Shown: in pieces, positions 55,679 through 64,000 of the stretch | Numbering within the stretch: the stretch's first letter is position 1 | Layout of the letters: each line of letters starts with the position of its first letter | DNA from: Chrysogorgia sp. JL179-B06 | Taxonomy: Eukaryota > Cnidaria > Anthozoa > Scleralcyonacea > Chrysogorgiidae | NCBI GenBank assembly: GCA_035772405.1 | Contig: JAYKKM010000057.1 | Coordinates: 62,001 to 126,000, forward strand | Reading direction: 5' to 3' | DNA length: 64,000 nt | The notes under the pieces: generated by a model | What the model was told of the DNA's origin: nothing | The model's database searches: none | What the model saw: the letters and a program-made list of their open reading frames with translations, nothing else | Translations under genes and position numbers: made by a program

Positions 55679-56212
55679 CTATCGCGTCCGTGTTGTGTTG
55701 GATATACGATATCTCACCTTCGGCCCGCTTCCACTCATATTGTAATTAGATGGCACTGTCGCCTTCTTCATTTGGGGGTTCCCCCTCGGGGTTTCCCCTC
55801 TTGTCATATGGCTAAATACGTGTTTACTAGTTGTCAGTCCACCTGATAGCAACCCTAAACAAGGGAGGTAGGGTGATACGTATGATATAAACTTCTCTAC
55901 GTCTCTTTTTAGTAGCTGGTCAGTGTTCAATTCATTTTCGAGCTTCTCAGGTGACTCAATAGCGTCGAATCCCCCTAGCGCGTGGGAGAACTTGCTTATT
56001 AAAAGGTCGTAGAGGAAAACGTTCGCTTTCTCCATTCTTTTTGCCTCCCATTCTTCGTAGATTTTATTGATAACTTTCGCTGAGGCCTTTCTAAGATAAG
56101 CGACGGATTGATCTATCTCACCGTCCTCTGAGAGTCTTCGTAGTTCGTTTCGTTTTTTGTCTACACTCTCAATTGGCGGAGTGTCGTCGACTTGCGGTGT
56201 GTCATTTACTTC
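55679..56212 (-). CDS. Second unrecognised protein of the 54-56 kb module
   Basis: The frame is open from 56212 (after a stop) to 55679. The first ATG is at 56035 (MEKANVFLYDLLISKFSHAL), but the protein reads naturally upstream without ATG: VDKKRNELRRLSEDGEIDQS, KASAKVINKIYEEWEAKRM. So the start may be in a missing upstream exon. Features: charged helical N-terminus, ISKFSHALGGFDAIESPEKL, then a hydrophobic Gly-rich stretch YVSPYLPCLGLLSGGLTTSK that could insert in a membrane, and a basic tail. I do not recognise the family. Same strand and similar base use as the gene at 54.3-55.2 kb. Confidence 0.5.
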   Translation of the reverse strand, partial: EVNDTPQVDDTPPIESVDKKRNELRRLSEDGEIDQSVAYLRKASAKVINKIYEEWEAKRMEKANVFLYDLLISKFSHALGGFDAIESPEKLENELNTDQLLKRDVEKFISYVSPYLPCLGLLSGGLTTSKHVFSHMTRGETPRGNPQMKKATVPSNYNMSGSGPKVRYRISNTTRTR

Positions 56213-56215
56213 TTA

Positions 56216-56498
56216 AGATGTGTACCGTAGTAAAATAGCAAAAGTTGTACATTTTACCAACATCCTTTGTAAACATTAATTAGTTCTGATAACAGCTTAC
56301 TGCTATACAACTTAAAACTTTTAGATATACTTATACCATAATAGGATAAATTAAAGTTTCTTCTGTATGCAAAGGATGATATGGTAAACTGTACATGTCA
56401 ACATGTTTTTTGGCCATTTTTCCACAGCTGATTTTTTATTTAGTCTATATTAGTGAAGTTACCTTATTCTTTCAAATACATTCTTTCAGTTATTCCAT
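56216..56498. other. No recognised gene
   Basis: AT-rich, between the unknown module and a (TA)n run. Confidence 0.5.
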
Positions 56499-56522
56499 TA
56501 TATATATATATATATATATATG
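56499..56522. repeat. (TA)n microsatellite
   Basis: Twelve TA units in a row. Confidence 0.95.
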
Positions 56523-56567
56523 TTATGAGGATTATGAACTCAGGTGGTGAGAATAATAATGATGTAC

Positions 56568-56817
56568 ATGGCTACTCCGAGTGACGAATTAAATCTATCT
56601 GTTAAAGACTATTTGTCAAGATATTGATGAAACTAGTATCTGTTTCTAAATATCAAATAACCCAAGAACAATAATTCGACCACCTGCTCCCAACTTGACC
56701 TGTAGCTCAGTCGGTAGAGCGTTGGACTAGCAAACCGAAGGTCGGGTTCGAATCCCAGCCGGGTTAAGTAGAATTTTCTCTACTTGTCCGTTATTGTTCG
56801 TCACTCGGAGTAGCCAT
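56568..56817. mobile_element. MITE with tRNA-like insert
   Basis: Perfect 20-bp inverted ends ATGGCTACTCCGAGTGACGA and its reverse complement (56798-56817). The 250-bp body contains a tRNA-like sequence (next entry) and no ORF. Flanks are AT-rich, so the target duplication cannot be defined. A composite of a DNA-transposon end structure and an RNA polymerase III promoter is unusual. Confidence 0.75.
56694..56767 (+). tRNA. tRNA-like sequence (pseudo-tRNA)
   Basis: A box TAGCTCAGTCGGTAGAGC and B box GGGTTCGAATCCC are intact and spaced as in a real tRNA. The D arm and T arm fold. The anticodon loop CTAGCAA would present AGC (Ala). However, the acceptor stem pairs poorly (TGACCTG against CCGGGTT) and the anticodon stem has a mismatch. 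It is therefore a tRNA-derived or degenerate copy. It lies inside a terminal-inverted-repeat element. Confidence 0.6.
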
Positions 56818-56870
56818 ATATATGTGTGTGTGTCTGTGTGTGTATATATTTGTTTAATATAATATTCTGG

Positions 56871-58260
56871 TCCAATTTACGATGTTGTTGAAAGTGCAAC
56901 AAAAATATTTTGCTTGGTGGAACACCTTAATTTTGGTGTAAGAAATATTTACAACATTGTTGTCATTGGTGATGTTGATGAAATTGTGAAGTGGGTGAGA
57001 GAAAACCGTGGAAAAGCATTGCAAATTGGATATTGCTATATCACTGGAAGAGAGTGCCCAGGTACAGTACTACCAGTAACTTAAAATTATATATATGCCT
57101 TAGATATTTATACTACTTTATAACAATTTTGCATAAATTCATATTGCATATTGTACTGGTATACATAATGTATGGCTATGCTTCATGCAGCATACTGTAC
57201 ACTGGTTTCAAGGTCAACATGTTTCAAAGCAATAACAACAACTTGCTGTCAACAAACTGTCATTTAACTTGATGTCAAATAATTTGCCTATCAGGTTATG
57301 GCCCTTTATTGTATGTTCTTTCCCCAAATATAAATTTTCCTTGTTTCTTTGCATTGACTCCTAATAATAATAATTTCAATATAGGTAAGATTGGAATGAC
57401 TGAATCTGTCCAAGCATTCTTGGTTTACCATGCTGCAGTTGGGCAGAAGACATCCACAGATCATTTTAATTGGTCTTCAAGCCCAAATCAAGATAATATG
57501 TTGGTGGTGAAAAATGACCAAGACATCCACAGAGGGATAATTGAACGATTTTCCCACCCGTCTGATTGGGTTTTGGATATAAATTGTTTTGATGGTATGT
57601 ATTGTATACATGTAATAAATATTGTATACAGTGTGTGTATAATAATACATACAATGTCTTATCTAGACAGTGGTGGATCCAGCTTGATGTGGTATGGTTG
57701 GTGGCACGACTGAGGCAGGGTGGAGAGCCTGAGGGAGCTATGGCAGGGGCCAGGGCGCAAAGCCCACCAGAACATTTTTATACCTATTAATACATATGAA
57801 TCATATGATAGCTAATATATGAATCATATATCTATGAATCATATGATAGCTATGATACCTAATACCTAAACATTAGATTTGACAAGGCAATTGGTACCCT
57901 CACGGCACCCCCATTGTCCAAGGCAAGTGGGATGCACACCCCCTGTAAACCCATCACTGACTCTAGATGCAGTGGCCAGGTATACCAAAATCAGAGTGGG
58001 TTTGTCTTTGTAAAGGGGCCATTCATAGTATGCTGATTTGGTCAAAATAAATTATATTCATGCAGATCTCTTTTATATCTTTAGTAAATGGAATGATCGC
58101 TGCTCTCAGTTGTCAGCGCAATGCTGTGTGCCTTTTAAAAACTGACGAGATGTTCGTTGCCCGACAAAGAATCGCCCATCTCATAAAAACTTTGGACAAG
58201 ATGGACAAGAATGAAATGAAAGACAACTTGACCGAAAATGAGGACAATTTAGAAAATTAA
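56871..58260 (+). CDS. N6/N4 methyltransferase-like gene, three exons
   Basis: Exon 1 (about 56871-57061) encodes YDVVESATKIFCLVEHLNFG and VVIGDVDEIVKWVRENRGK, donor CCCAG|GTACAG. Exon 2 is 57385-57594: TESVQAFLVYHAAVGQK, GIIERFSHPSDWVLDINCFD, donor GATG|GTATGT. Exon 3 is 58085-58260: NGMIAALSCQRNAVCLLKTD, ARQRIAHLIKTLDK, stop TAA. Phases match at both introns (323 and 490 bp) and the joined frame has no stop. The pattern F-x-x-P-x-D-W-V-L-D ... G-M-x-A-A-L-x-x-x-R-N-A-V matches the SAM-binding region of DNA N4/N6 methylase folds, although the usual G-x-G-T-G is altered to D-V-N-G. Activity is uncertain. The 5' end is unclear because a MITE and microsatellite lie upstream. Confidence 0.65.
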
Positions 58261-58289
58261 GTTGAACCATCATTATTTCATGTTTGCTA

Positions 58290-58650
58290 GCACCTTGAAT
58301 CTGTAATCAGAATTCTTGTTTTGACTCTGCAGTAGTTTGCATCAATTTATGTAAACTGGTTTGTAGATTCATCAGAAATTCTGATTCTACTCTAATATTG
58401 TATAATTTCACTCTAATATTATATGATTTTCATCACTTTTTGAAAACTGGTGTGTTGATTCGAAATCAGTAATTATGATTCTACTTTAATATTATATCAA
58501 TTCATCGCTTTTTGCAAACTGGTTTACAACCTCGTACGCAGGGTCTTATAAGCGGGGATAAGACCCTGGGTATGAGGTTGACTGGTTTATTGATTCGGAA
58601 TCAGGAATTCTCATCCACTTTAATATTGCATTATTTTATCACCTTGTTCA
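58290..58650. repeat. Imperfect ~80-bp tandem repeats
   Basis: Four imperfect copies of a unit containing AACTGGTTT.TTGATTC, GAATCAG.AATTCTGATTC and TACTTTAATATTATAT follow the methyltransferase-like stop codon, at about 58300, 58360, 58450 and 58595. Confidence 0.7.
58527..58580. mobile_element. 54-bp miniature inverted-repeat insertion
   Basis: CAACCTCGTACGCAGGGTCT faces AGACCCTGGGTATGAGGTTG around a ~14-bp centre. Both sides carry ACTGGTTTA, which would be a 9-bp duplication, but this word is also part of the tandem repeat it sits in. Confidence 0.6.
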
Positions 58651-58823
58651 ACATTTTCCACAAGGTAACTTTAACTTTAATGATTATGCTATTATACGCA
58701 TCTCAAATACAATAAATATCTCATAACATGCAGTAAAAAGTACAAAATTAAAAAAAGTTATTTAAAAATAACTTATTTACTATATGCATACATCCTATAT
58801 TAAAATCTAAAAATTGTAAAAAG

Positions 58824-59830
58824 TTATAATCGTTTGAAAATTTCATCCGAAAGTTCCCAATAACCATTGTTAATACCTTGCCTAATTAAATTGATTTTAT
58901 GCTGTTCTAATAATATTTTTAAATTAATGACAGAGGATGTAGTTCTGATCTCCAAAGGTAGTCGATTCCAGTACTTAAGTGATCTGCACTTAAACAAATC
59001 GTGATACGGTGTTGTATTAATCCCAGGCATTAATAATAACTGTCTCCCAGACTTGCCATTTCGAAACATCTTTTGAATTTTAAACATTTCGATGAGGTCG
59101 CCCCGCGTTCGTCGCTCCAATAGGGTCGTTATACCCAGCTTTATAAGTCTATCTTTATATGACAAATTCTCCATTCCCCTAATTGACTTTGTAAATTTAC
59201 GCTGGCAGTTTTCAAGTTCCATTATACTTTGCCAATTACCATACCTAGGACGAGGTGCCCACACCTGAACACAATATTCAAGATGCGGTCTTATCATTGA
59301 TTTGTAAACAGGCAAAAGCACATCAACCTCCCGAGAAAGTATATTCCTCAAGATCCAAGAGGTCATCCTTTTCGCTTTTCCAATACTTTCTTGGATATGA
59401 TTACACCAGGAAAAAGACTCAGAAAATACCACACCCAAATCTTTCTCTTTCTCTACTACCTTGAGTTCATTGCCACCAAGAAAATAACTCTGTCTACCGT
59501 TATTTTTCCCAATATGAATAACAGCACATTTCGTAGGATTAAAATTCATGCACCAATCAGATTCCCAGTTTGACAGATTTTCCAAGTCTTCCGTTATTAC
59601 ATCAGAATCATTTGCATCACCAACAAGCTTAACGTCGTCAGCAAAAAGTCTGATAACCGATTTAATATTTTCGGGTATATCGTTTATAAATAAAACAAAA
59701 AGGAGAGGGCCGAGTACCGACCCCTGCGGCACACCCGAGTAAACGTTTTTCCATTCTGAATACGAATCTCCCACTCTCAGTCATCCATCTATTTGATAAA
59801 AAGTCCCGAACAATAGCCAAAACAAACAAA
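58824..59830 (-). pseudogene. LINE 5 of window, 5'-truncated RT C-terminal half
   Basis: A frame of about 316 codons with no stop: YSGVPQGSVLGPLLFVLFIN (motif B), SVIRLFADDVKLVGD (motif C, catalytic FADD intact), DLGVVFSESFSWCNHI, KSMIRPHLEYCVQVWAPRPR and YKDRLIKLGITTLLERRTRG. Upstream VRDFLSNRWM is in another frame, with the shift near 59780. Truncated at about 59830, before motif A. CR1/L2-type. This is the least damaged RT piece in the window, so the insertion is probably young. Confidence 0.85.
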
Positions 59831-59839
59831 CTGTGACAA

Positions 59840-60925
59840 TTCTCTGTTTATACTTGTAACCCGATCATTGTCCCATTGACATTGTAATTGTTTTTCGGTA
59901 TTATTTTCAAATCTCCATAATATATAAACTAAGTAACCATGCGGGCATGCATGTTTTGTCTGAGTCAGAAAGACAATAGCCAAGCAAGAATTACTTCAAT
60001 TTGATGTAACTCACTGGCGATCAGATTCGAAGGTTATACTTGCTGAGTACAGCAGTTGTTATCAATCATGTTTGGAAATATACAGATGGATATATAATAA
60101 CTTCTTGATCAAAGCAAAGACTTAGTAAAATAATCTAGCAAACACGTATGCAATTTTCTTTGAGCTGAATTCGATATTCCATGCCTTCCCACCACCCATA
60201 TAAAATCTGACTAATTAACTCTCACATCGTTTTCCCAATCATTAACAGAGAGAGTTACGAAAAACTTAACTCTCTCATCCTTTCTTTATTTTATGAGGAA
60301 GAGAGTTAAATCAAAATTAACTCTCCAATGTTAGTTCAAAAAAGTTAAGAAATTGGGTGTGGTCATCAAGAAAAGTGGGCGTGGCTAAGAGTTAACTCTC
60401 CGTTTAGCCATTCTCCATGTCATGTGTAGGTGATCTACTGCTTTGACTTGGTCATTAAACAGATAAGAGGCAAAGCGTGGGCATACTCTATTTAAATCTC
60501 ATTTCCTATCAATGAAGATAAAACATTCCTTTTGTGCCTATAGATCCCGTTGTCAAATTGTTTATATATTTCTTTGAACATATAAAAACAATTTAAAAAC
60601 AAATTTATATGTTTAAATATAATGGAGAAATAATTTTCTTTTCTTAATTTATGCAAAACGTTTCTCGCCCTGGCTGGAGCGTTCTTTGAAATGATGGTGA
60701 AAAATACTAAAAAAACCGTCCATTTGTACTTGTACTGATTGCATCAATGTTTACAACATGTTTCGTCTGCATGAATCCTTTAGTTTATGTCTTACAAAAA
60801 CCGCGCATCTACTGATTTGGTTATTGCTGTCACATTTTTTTTGGATTCTTATCTTTGGGTTGAGTATTAAAAACGAATAGTGGTCGTGGCAAAGTCATTG
60901 TGGATTCTCTTGCACAGAAGGTTGA
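59840..60925. other. No recognised gene; AACTCTC repeats
   Basis: At 60215-60405 the words TTAACTCTC/GAGAGTTAA recur at least five times in both senses and form small hairpins. Otherwise AT-rich. Confidence 0.5.
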
Positions 60926-61024
60926 TTCGAGGCTAAATATTTACGTTGATGATGAATCGAGAAAACTCACAGGAACAAACTGAAAGGTCAGAAGGAGCAG
61001 TCCAGGTGATCCAAACCGATTGAC

Positions 61025-61648
61025 CATGAACGAAGAGGGCAATGCGCTTGGATTCGAAAGAGGTTCTGGTTTCGAAGAAGTTACAAACTTCGCCATAGAA
61101 GTTACAGGGTATGTCGGAGATGGTTATGGCCATATCATCGGCTATATCCTACAAATGATTCTGGCGGTCGATCCTTTGGATACAAATGCATCCAATGCAT
61201 CAAAGTAAGTGAAAATTTAAAAATTTATATGAACAATACCATTTTGGTTTTTAATTGCCAATGCCACTTTGTTCATATTATTTGTACCAATTTTTAGTCA
61301 CGTAGTTTTTGCCGTGGATCAGAGCTATCAACCTAATTTCTCTATATTGCATTATTTTTAAAGCATTTCATTGTAGTAGGGGCCTATTCCAAATATGTAG
61401 AAAACATCTGTTTTCGCGTTTGATGTCTCTTTTATTTATCAATGATATTTCATTTTGATATAGGAGATGATAATTTCCCAAAACTTTTTCATTTAACAGG
61501 AAGTGTACCTCACCAACAGAGAGCTCGGAAACCATACATCTATCATCAATGCTCTAACGAAATTTCCAGCCTTGTGGATCGCGCAGTCAAAAGAAACGTT
61601 CCTTCCTCAGTACACGAGAATGACCAAAAACGCTACGAGCCCTTAAAG
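61025..61648 (+). CDS. Two candidate exons of an unknown gene
   Basis: Segment 61026-61204 reads MNEEGNALGFERGSGFEEVT and ends with a strong donor (TCAAA|GTAAGT). Segment 61474-61648 lies between TTTGATATAG and AAAG|GTGAGC, with an open frame (PKLFHLTGSVPHQQRARKPY, ISSLVDRAVKRNVPSS). No known domain was seen. Good splice sites at both edges of the second segment are the main support. A BEL/Pao LTR lies 46 bp downstream, so the gene may be interrupted. Confidence 0.3.
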
Positions 61649-61694
61649 GTGAGCTGAACTGCACGCACACACGCGCACCCACATACATACATAC

Positions 61695-61910
61695 TGTCGT
61701 AAACTACCTGCCACGTGTCCACGACAAATCACATTACGAAAAACGTTGGTTTATTCTCTCGTTTATTTACTTTCGCTGTTTCGCTAACTCTCTAAACTCG
61801 ACTGAACCTATCATACAGTTTAGCACTCTACCCTCAAGCTTATCTCTCATTGGTTCTTACACGATTTCTATTTCCGGTTCTTGGGACTTCCTCGGCCCCA
61901 GTTTCCAACA
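61695..61910 (-). repeat. BEL/Pao LTR
   Basis: On the minus strand it begins TGTTGGAAACTGGGGCC at 61910 and ends TTTACGACA at 61695, so TG...CA. About 216 bp. Contains AATAAACGAGAGAATAAACC as possible polyadenylation signals. Confidence 0.68.
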
Positions 61911-62455
61911 CACTCCCCCATATACACTCCCCTATTGGGGTGTATATGTCTAATGGTGACTGGGCCTAAAATATATTACAAAGGCTAAGTTACTCTAATG
62001 AAGAAACTTGTACTTAAACTTGAATATAAACGTTCATAGTCACAGTTTTCTCTTATTGCTCATAATACACTTTGCTCCTTCCCCGCAATCTCCCGTATGA
62101 GTAGATCCGCTGCGCTGCTGCGAGGTCTTGAGTTAAAGGCTGGTGCAGCAGGATTGAGTTTTGTAGTCGGTACTCTGTCGCAAGACAGCTCCAGCGGATA
62201 AAGGTGTTGGATTGGCCTATCGAGAAACCCTTTTCCGGCTCACATCCTAACGCCTCTTACTACTCCGTCGCGTCCTTCATATAGCTCCGTAACGACTCCC
62301 AGAGGCCACTTGCCACGGTTTCGTTCCTCGGCTTTGATTATAACTACATCTCCCACCTTGAGGCTAAGGGCTTGTCCCTTATGGTGCAGGTTGACCGGTG
62401 AGATACACACTTGAGGATATGCTGCTCGTCCTCCTGTAGGTTTAAAGTGCATATA
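61695..62455 (-). mobile_element. BEL/Pao 3' end with LTR (third BEL copy)
   Basis: Minus strand from 62455: YPQVCISPVNLHHKG, then LKVGDVVIIKAEERNRGKWP and, in a shifted frame, LDRPIQHLYPLELSCDRVPT (DUF5641 end of pol), stopping near 62070. A purine-rich GGGGAGTGTATATGGGGGAG tract precedes the LTR. Truncated at 62455. One frameshift near 62240. Confidence 0.82.
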
Positions 62456-62459
62456 ACGT

Positions 62460-62731
62460 CAAAAAAATTTTTAGTCTATTCGAAAGAACTAGTTGATCTA
62501 ACATACTTAGGCTTGGAATGAGCTCATTTGAATAAAAATTGAGGATTTTATGAAGCTTTGAATGTCGCTTTTTGAAGTATATGGCCGGGAGAAAAGAGTC
62601 TGAGGCCTAATCAATCTTGTGACGTCAAATCGGGAACACTGTTTATTTCCGGTTTGTATGTCTATATATTTACTGTTGTAGGCAAGAAAATACGACGAAA
62701 TTTAGTCTTGGTTTATTTTCGTTTATTGACA
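62460..62731. promoter_or_regulatory. Upstream region of P2X7-like gene
   Basis: Contains a CRE-like TGACGTCA at about 62621 and a run GTATGTCTATATATTTACTG before the ATG at 62732. No TATA element could be assigned with confidence. Confidence 0.3.
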
Positions 62732-63664
62732 ATGTCGACTACAAGATCCGATTCCGAGGAAAGCTACACGTCAGATGATTCTGATTTTAACTTTATTCCG
62801 GGCTTTCAACTCGAATTTGAAGAGGTCGACGTACATTCAGATCAACGACGCAATTGTCCCTTATGGCGATGAACCTCTTGCAAGCGAAGAGTGGGTTCAA
62901 CAGTATGAACATGAAAAACAACAGGAAGAAATTCAATGCCAGAATCTTCAAAATCGCTTAAACAAAGTCGTTCCTGTAAGCAGCTGGTAAGTTTGTTCAG
63001 TCATTGACTTCACGATAGAATTTATGTGGATATTATTTATACCGTCGTACACGAAATAACATAATCTGTCTTTTTAATGTTAATTAAGGTGTAAATGTGG
63101 TAACTGCGACGTTACATTGCTACAAAACGTTCACGAGGCAATGTGCTGTCAAGATGTTGAAGGTTGCGTTCAAGCACTGCTGTCTGACGAAGTTCTTCAA
63201 GACGTCGAAACTCCACCATGTTGTGTGACATTGCATCTGGGATTTGGTGCAGTTTGCTTAGATAAATGGTCACTGAGATTAGCTGCGTCAAAGTACAAGA
63301 AAAAGGATAGGCAAAGATTTGGAGGAAACGTGAGTAATCTAATCATTCTCTCCAGCAGCTATTGTAAATTTCTGAACATAATTTAACAGTAAATACCAGT
63401 AAGTATAAAGTATATACTGTATTAAGTGATCAGTGTGAAGGTGTGAATGACCAGTGAGTAATGGATGTAGTGTCATCTAATGGCCATCACTTTAATTTCT
63501 TTATTAGGTTTTTGCGATCCGTGTCATACAGGCAATTCTGTCAGCTTATTTACGGTTGTTTGGGAAAACTAAGAATACCTTTACCATCTTGTGCATATAA
63601 TGCCATCAGAACAAAATTTAAAGTTACCAAAGAAGATATTACAGGCTTTGAAGATGACAACTGA
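62732..63664 (+). pseudogene. P2X7-C-terminal-like zinc-binding protein, frameshifted
   Basis: Exon A from 62732 reads MSTTRSDSEESYTSDDSDFN, then after a frame change near 62835 IVPYGDEPLASEEWVQQYEH; donor CTG|GTAAGT at 62986. Exon B is 63089-63329: WCKCGNCDVT, EAMCCQDVEGC, TPPCCVTLHLGFGAVCLDKW; donor AAC|GTGAGT. Exon C from 63508: FLRSVSYRQFCQLIYGCLGK, IPLPSCAYNAIRTKF, stop TGA at 63664. The C-x-C-x2-C ... CC ... C pattern plus YRQF and LPSC-AIR motifs match the cytosolic zinc-binding ballast of P2X7 receptors, found as stand-alone genes in cnidarians. Exon C is one base out of phase with exon B. No channel part is present. Confidence 0.78.
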
Positions 63665-63690
63665 TGTTAATGTTTGTATATTATTATCAT

Positions 63691-63958
63691 AGAATAGAGA
63701 TTAACCAGAAGCCTAACTCGCATGAAAACCTGTCCCTTTTTTCAATGCGCATGTCCAAAATATATGCCATTTTGATGCCATCCTGATAAGTTCCTCTGGC
63801 ACTTTTGACCTTCCTGTGACATTTGTCAGTTACGAAGCCTGATGTTTTGTACTTATATATGAAAAAAGCCAAACTGCTGGGGAACTTACTAGGATAGCTT
63901 ATTGATGGGGTATTGAGATGTTCCGACAAGAGTTGGACTTCTGGTTAATCTCTATTCT
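63691..63958. mobile_element. MITE with 21-bp inverted ends
   Basis: AGAATAGAGATTAACCAGAA (63691 on) and its reverse complement (ending 63958) bound 268 bp, with pairing continuing imperfectly to CC.AACTC. No ORF is supported. Flanks give no clear duplication. Confidence 0.75.
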
Positions 63959-64000
63959 GTAGTATTATGTATTTATTATTGTGTATATATTTATTATCGT

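Noticed and set aside
56694..56767. Functional tRNA-Ala gene
   Set aside because: Acceptor stem does not pair and the anticodon stem has a mismatch; kept only as tRNA-like.

Overview
The window is eukaryotic, AT-rich, intron-bearing and dominated by transposable elements. The mix of families (Tc1/mariner, PIF/Harbinger, hAT, Mutator-like, Crypton-like recombinase, BEL/Pao, DIRS-like, CR1/L2-type LINEs) together with OTU, SAMD3-like and P2X7-like genes and short GT-AG introns points to a marine invertebrate, most likely a cnidarian. That assignment is inference from gene content. No operon or prokaryotic signal is present.

Layout. 0-8 kb: a 314-bp direct repeat pair, a Crypton-like recombinase relic and a nearly full-length LINE with ORF1 and ORF2. 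8.1-8.5 kb: the last exon of a SAMD3-like gene. 8.8-11.9 kb: an element with ~1.1-kb inverted arms, a GGATAA/AGATAA satellite core and a 6-bp target duplication. 12.4-14 kb: a deleted LINE. 16-19.9 kb: a complete PIF/Harbinger element (TTA target duplication, terminal repeats, MADF ORF and spliced transposase) carrying a few frameshifts. 20.4-24.8 kb: relics with PHD, OTU, vertnin-like and TTF zinc-finger segments. 26.5-28.8 kb: a minus-strand LINE. 29.2-30 kb: a cluster of palindromic elements.

30.4-37.2 kb: related mariner-type MITEs flanking an SF3-helicase relic split by a 1041-bp hAT insertion, a 5S rRNA-like sequence and two Tc1-type transposases. 37.3-42.3 kb: LINE, DIRS-like element (itself split by a hAT insertion) and Harbinger relic. 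43-44.1 kb: another Harbinger transposase. 44.2-44.9 kb: an OTU-CXC relic. 46 kb: a 335-bp tandem duplication. 47.8-52.2 kb: a Mutator-like transposase and BEL/Pao pieces. 52.5-53 kb: three well-spliced exons of a CXC-type cysteine-rich gene.

54.1-56.2 kb holds two unrecognised minus-strand proteins beside palindromic GACACAGCTGTGTC repeats. This is the best candidate for something undescribed. 56.6-58.3 kb holds a MITE containing a tRNA-like sequence and a three-exon gene resembling N6/N4 methyltransferases whose frame is open across both introns. The right end contains a LINE fragment, possible exons, a BEL/Pao end with LTR, and a P2X7-C-terminal-like zinc-binding gene with two frame breaks.

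Most coding sequence belongs to mobile elements and is broken. Host-like or possibly functional genes are the 8.15-kb exon, the 52.5-kb CXC gene and the 56.9-kb methyltransferase-like gene. All family names come from motif recognition by eye, without database searches.
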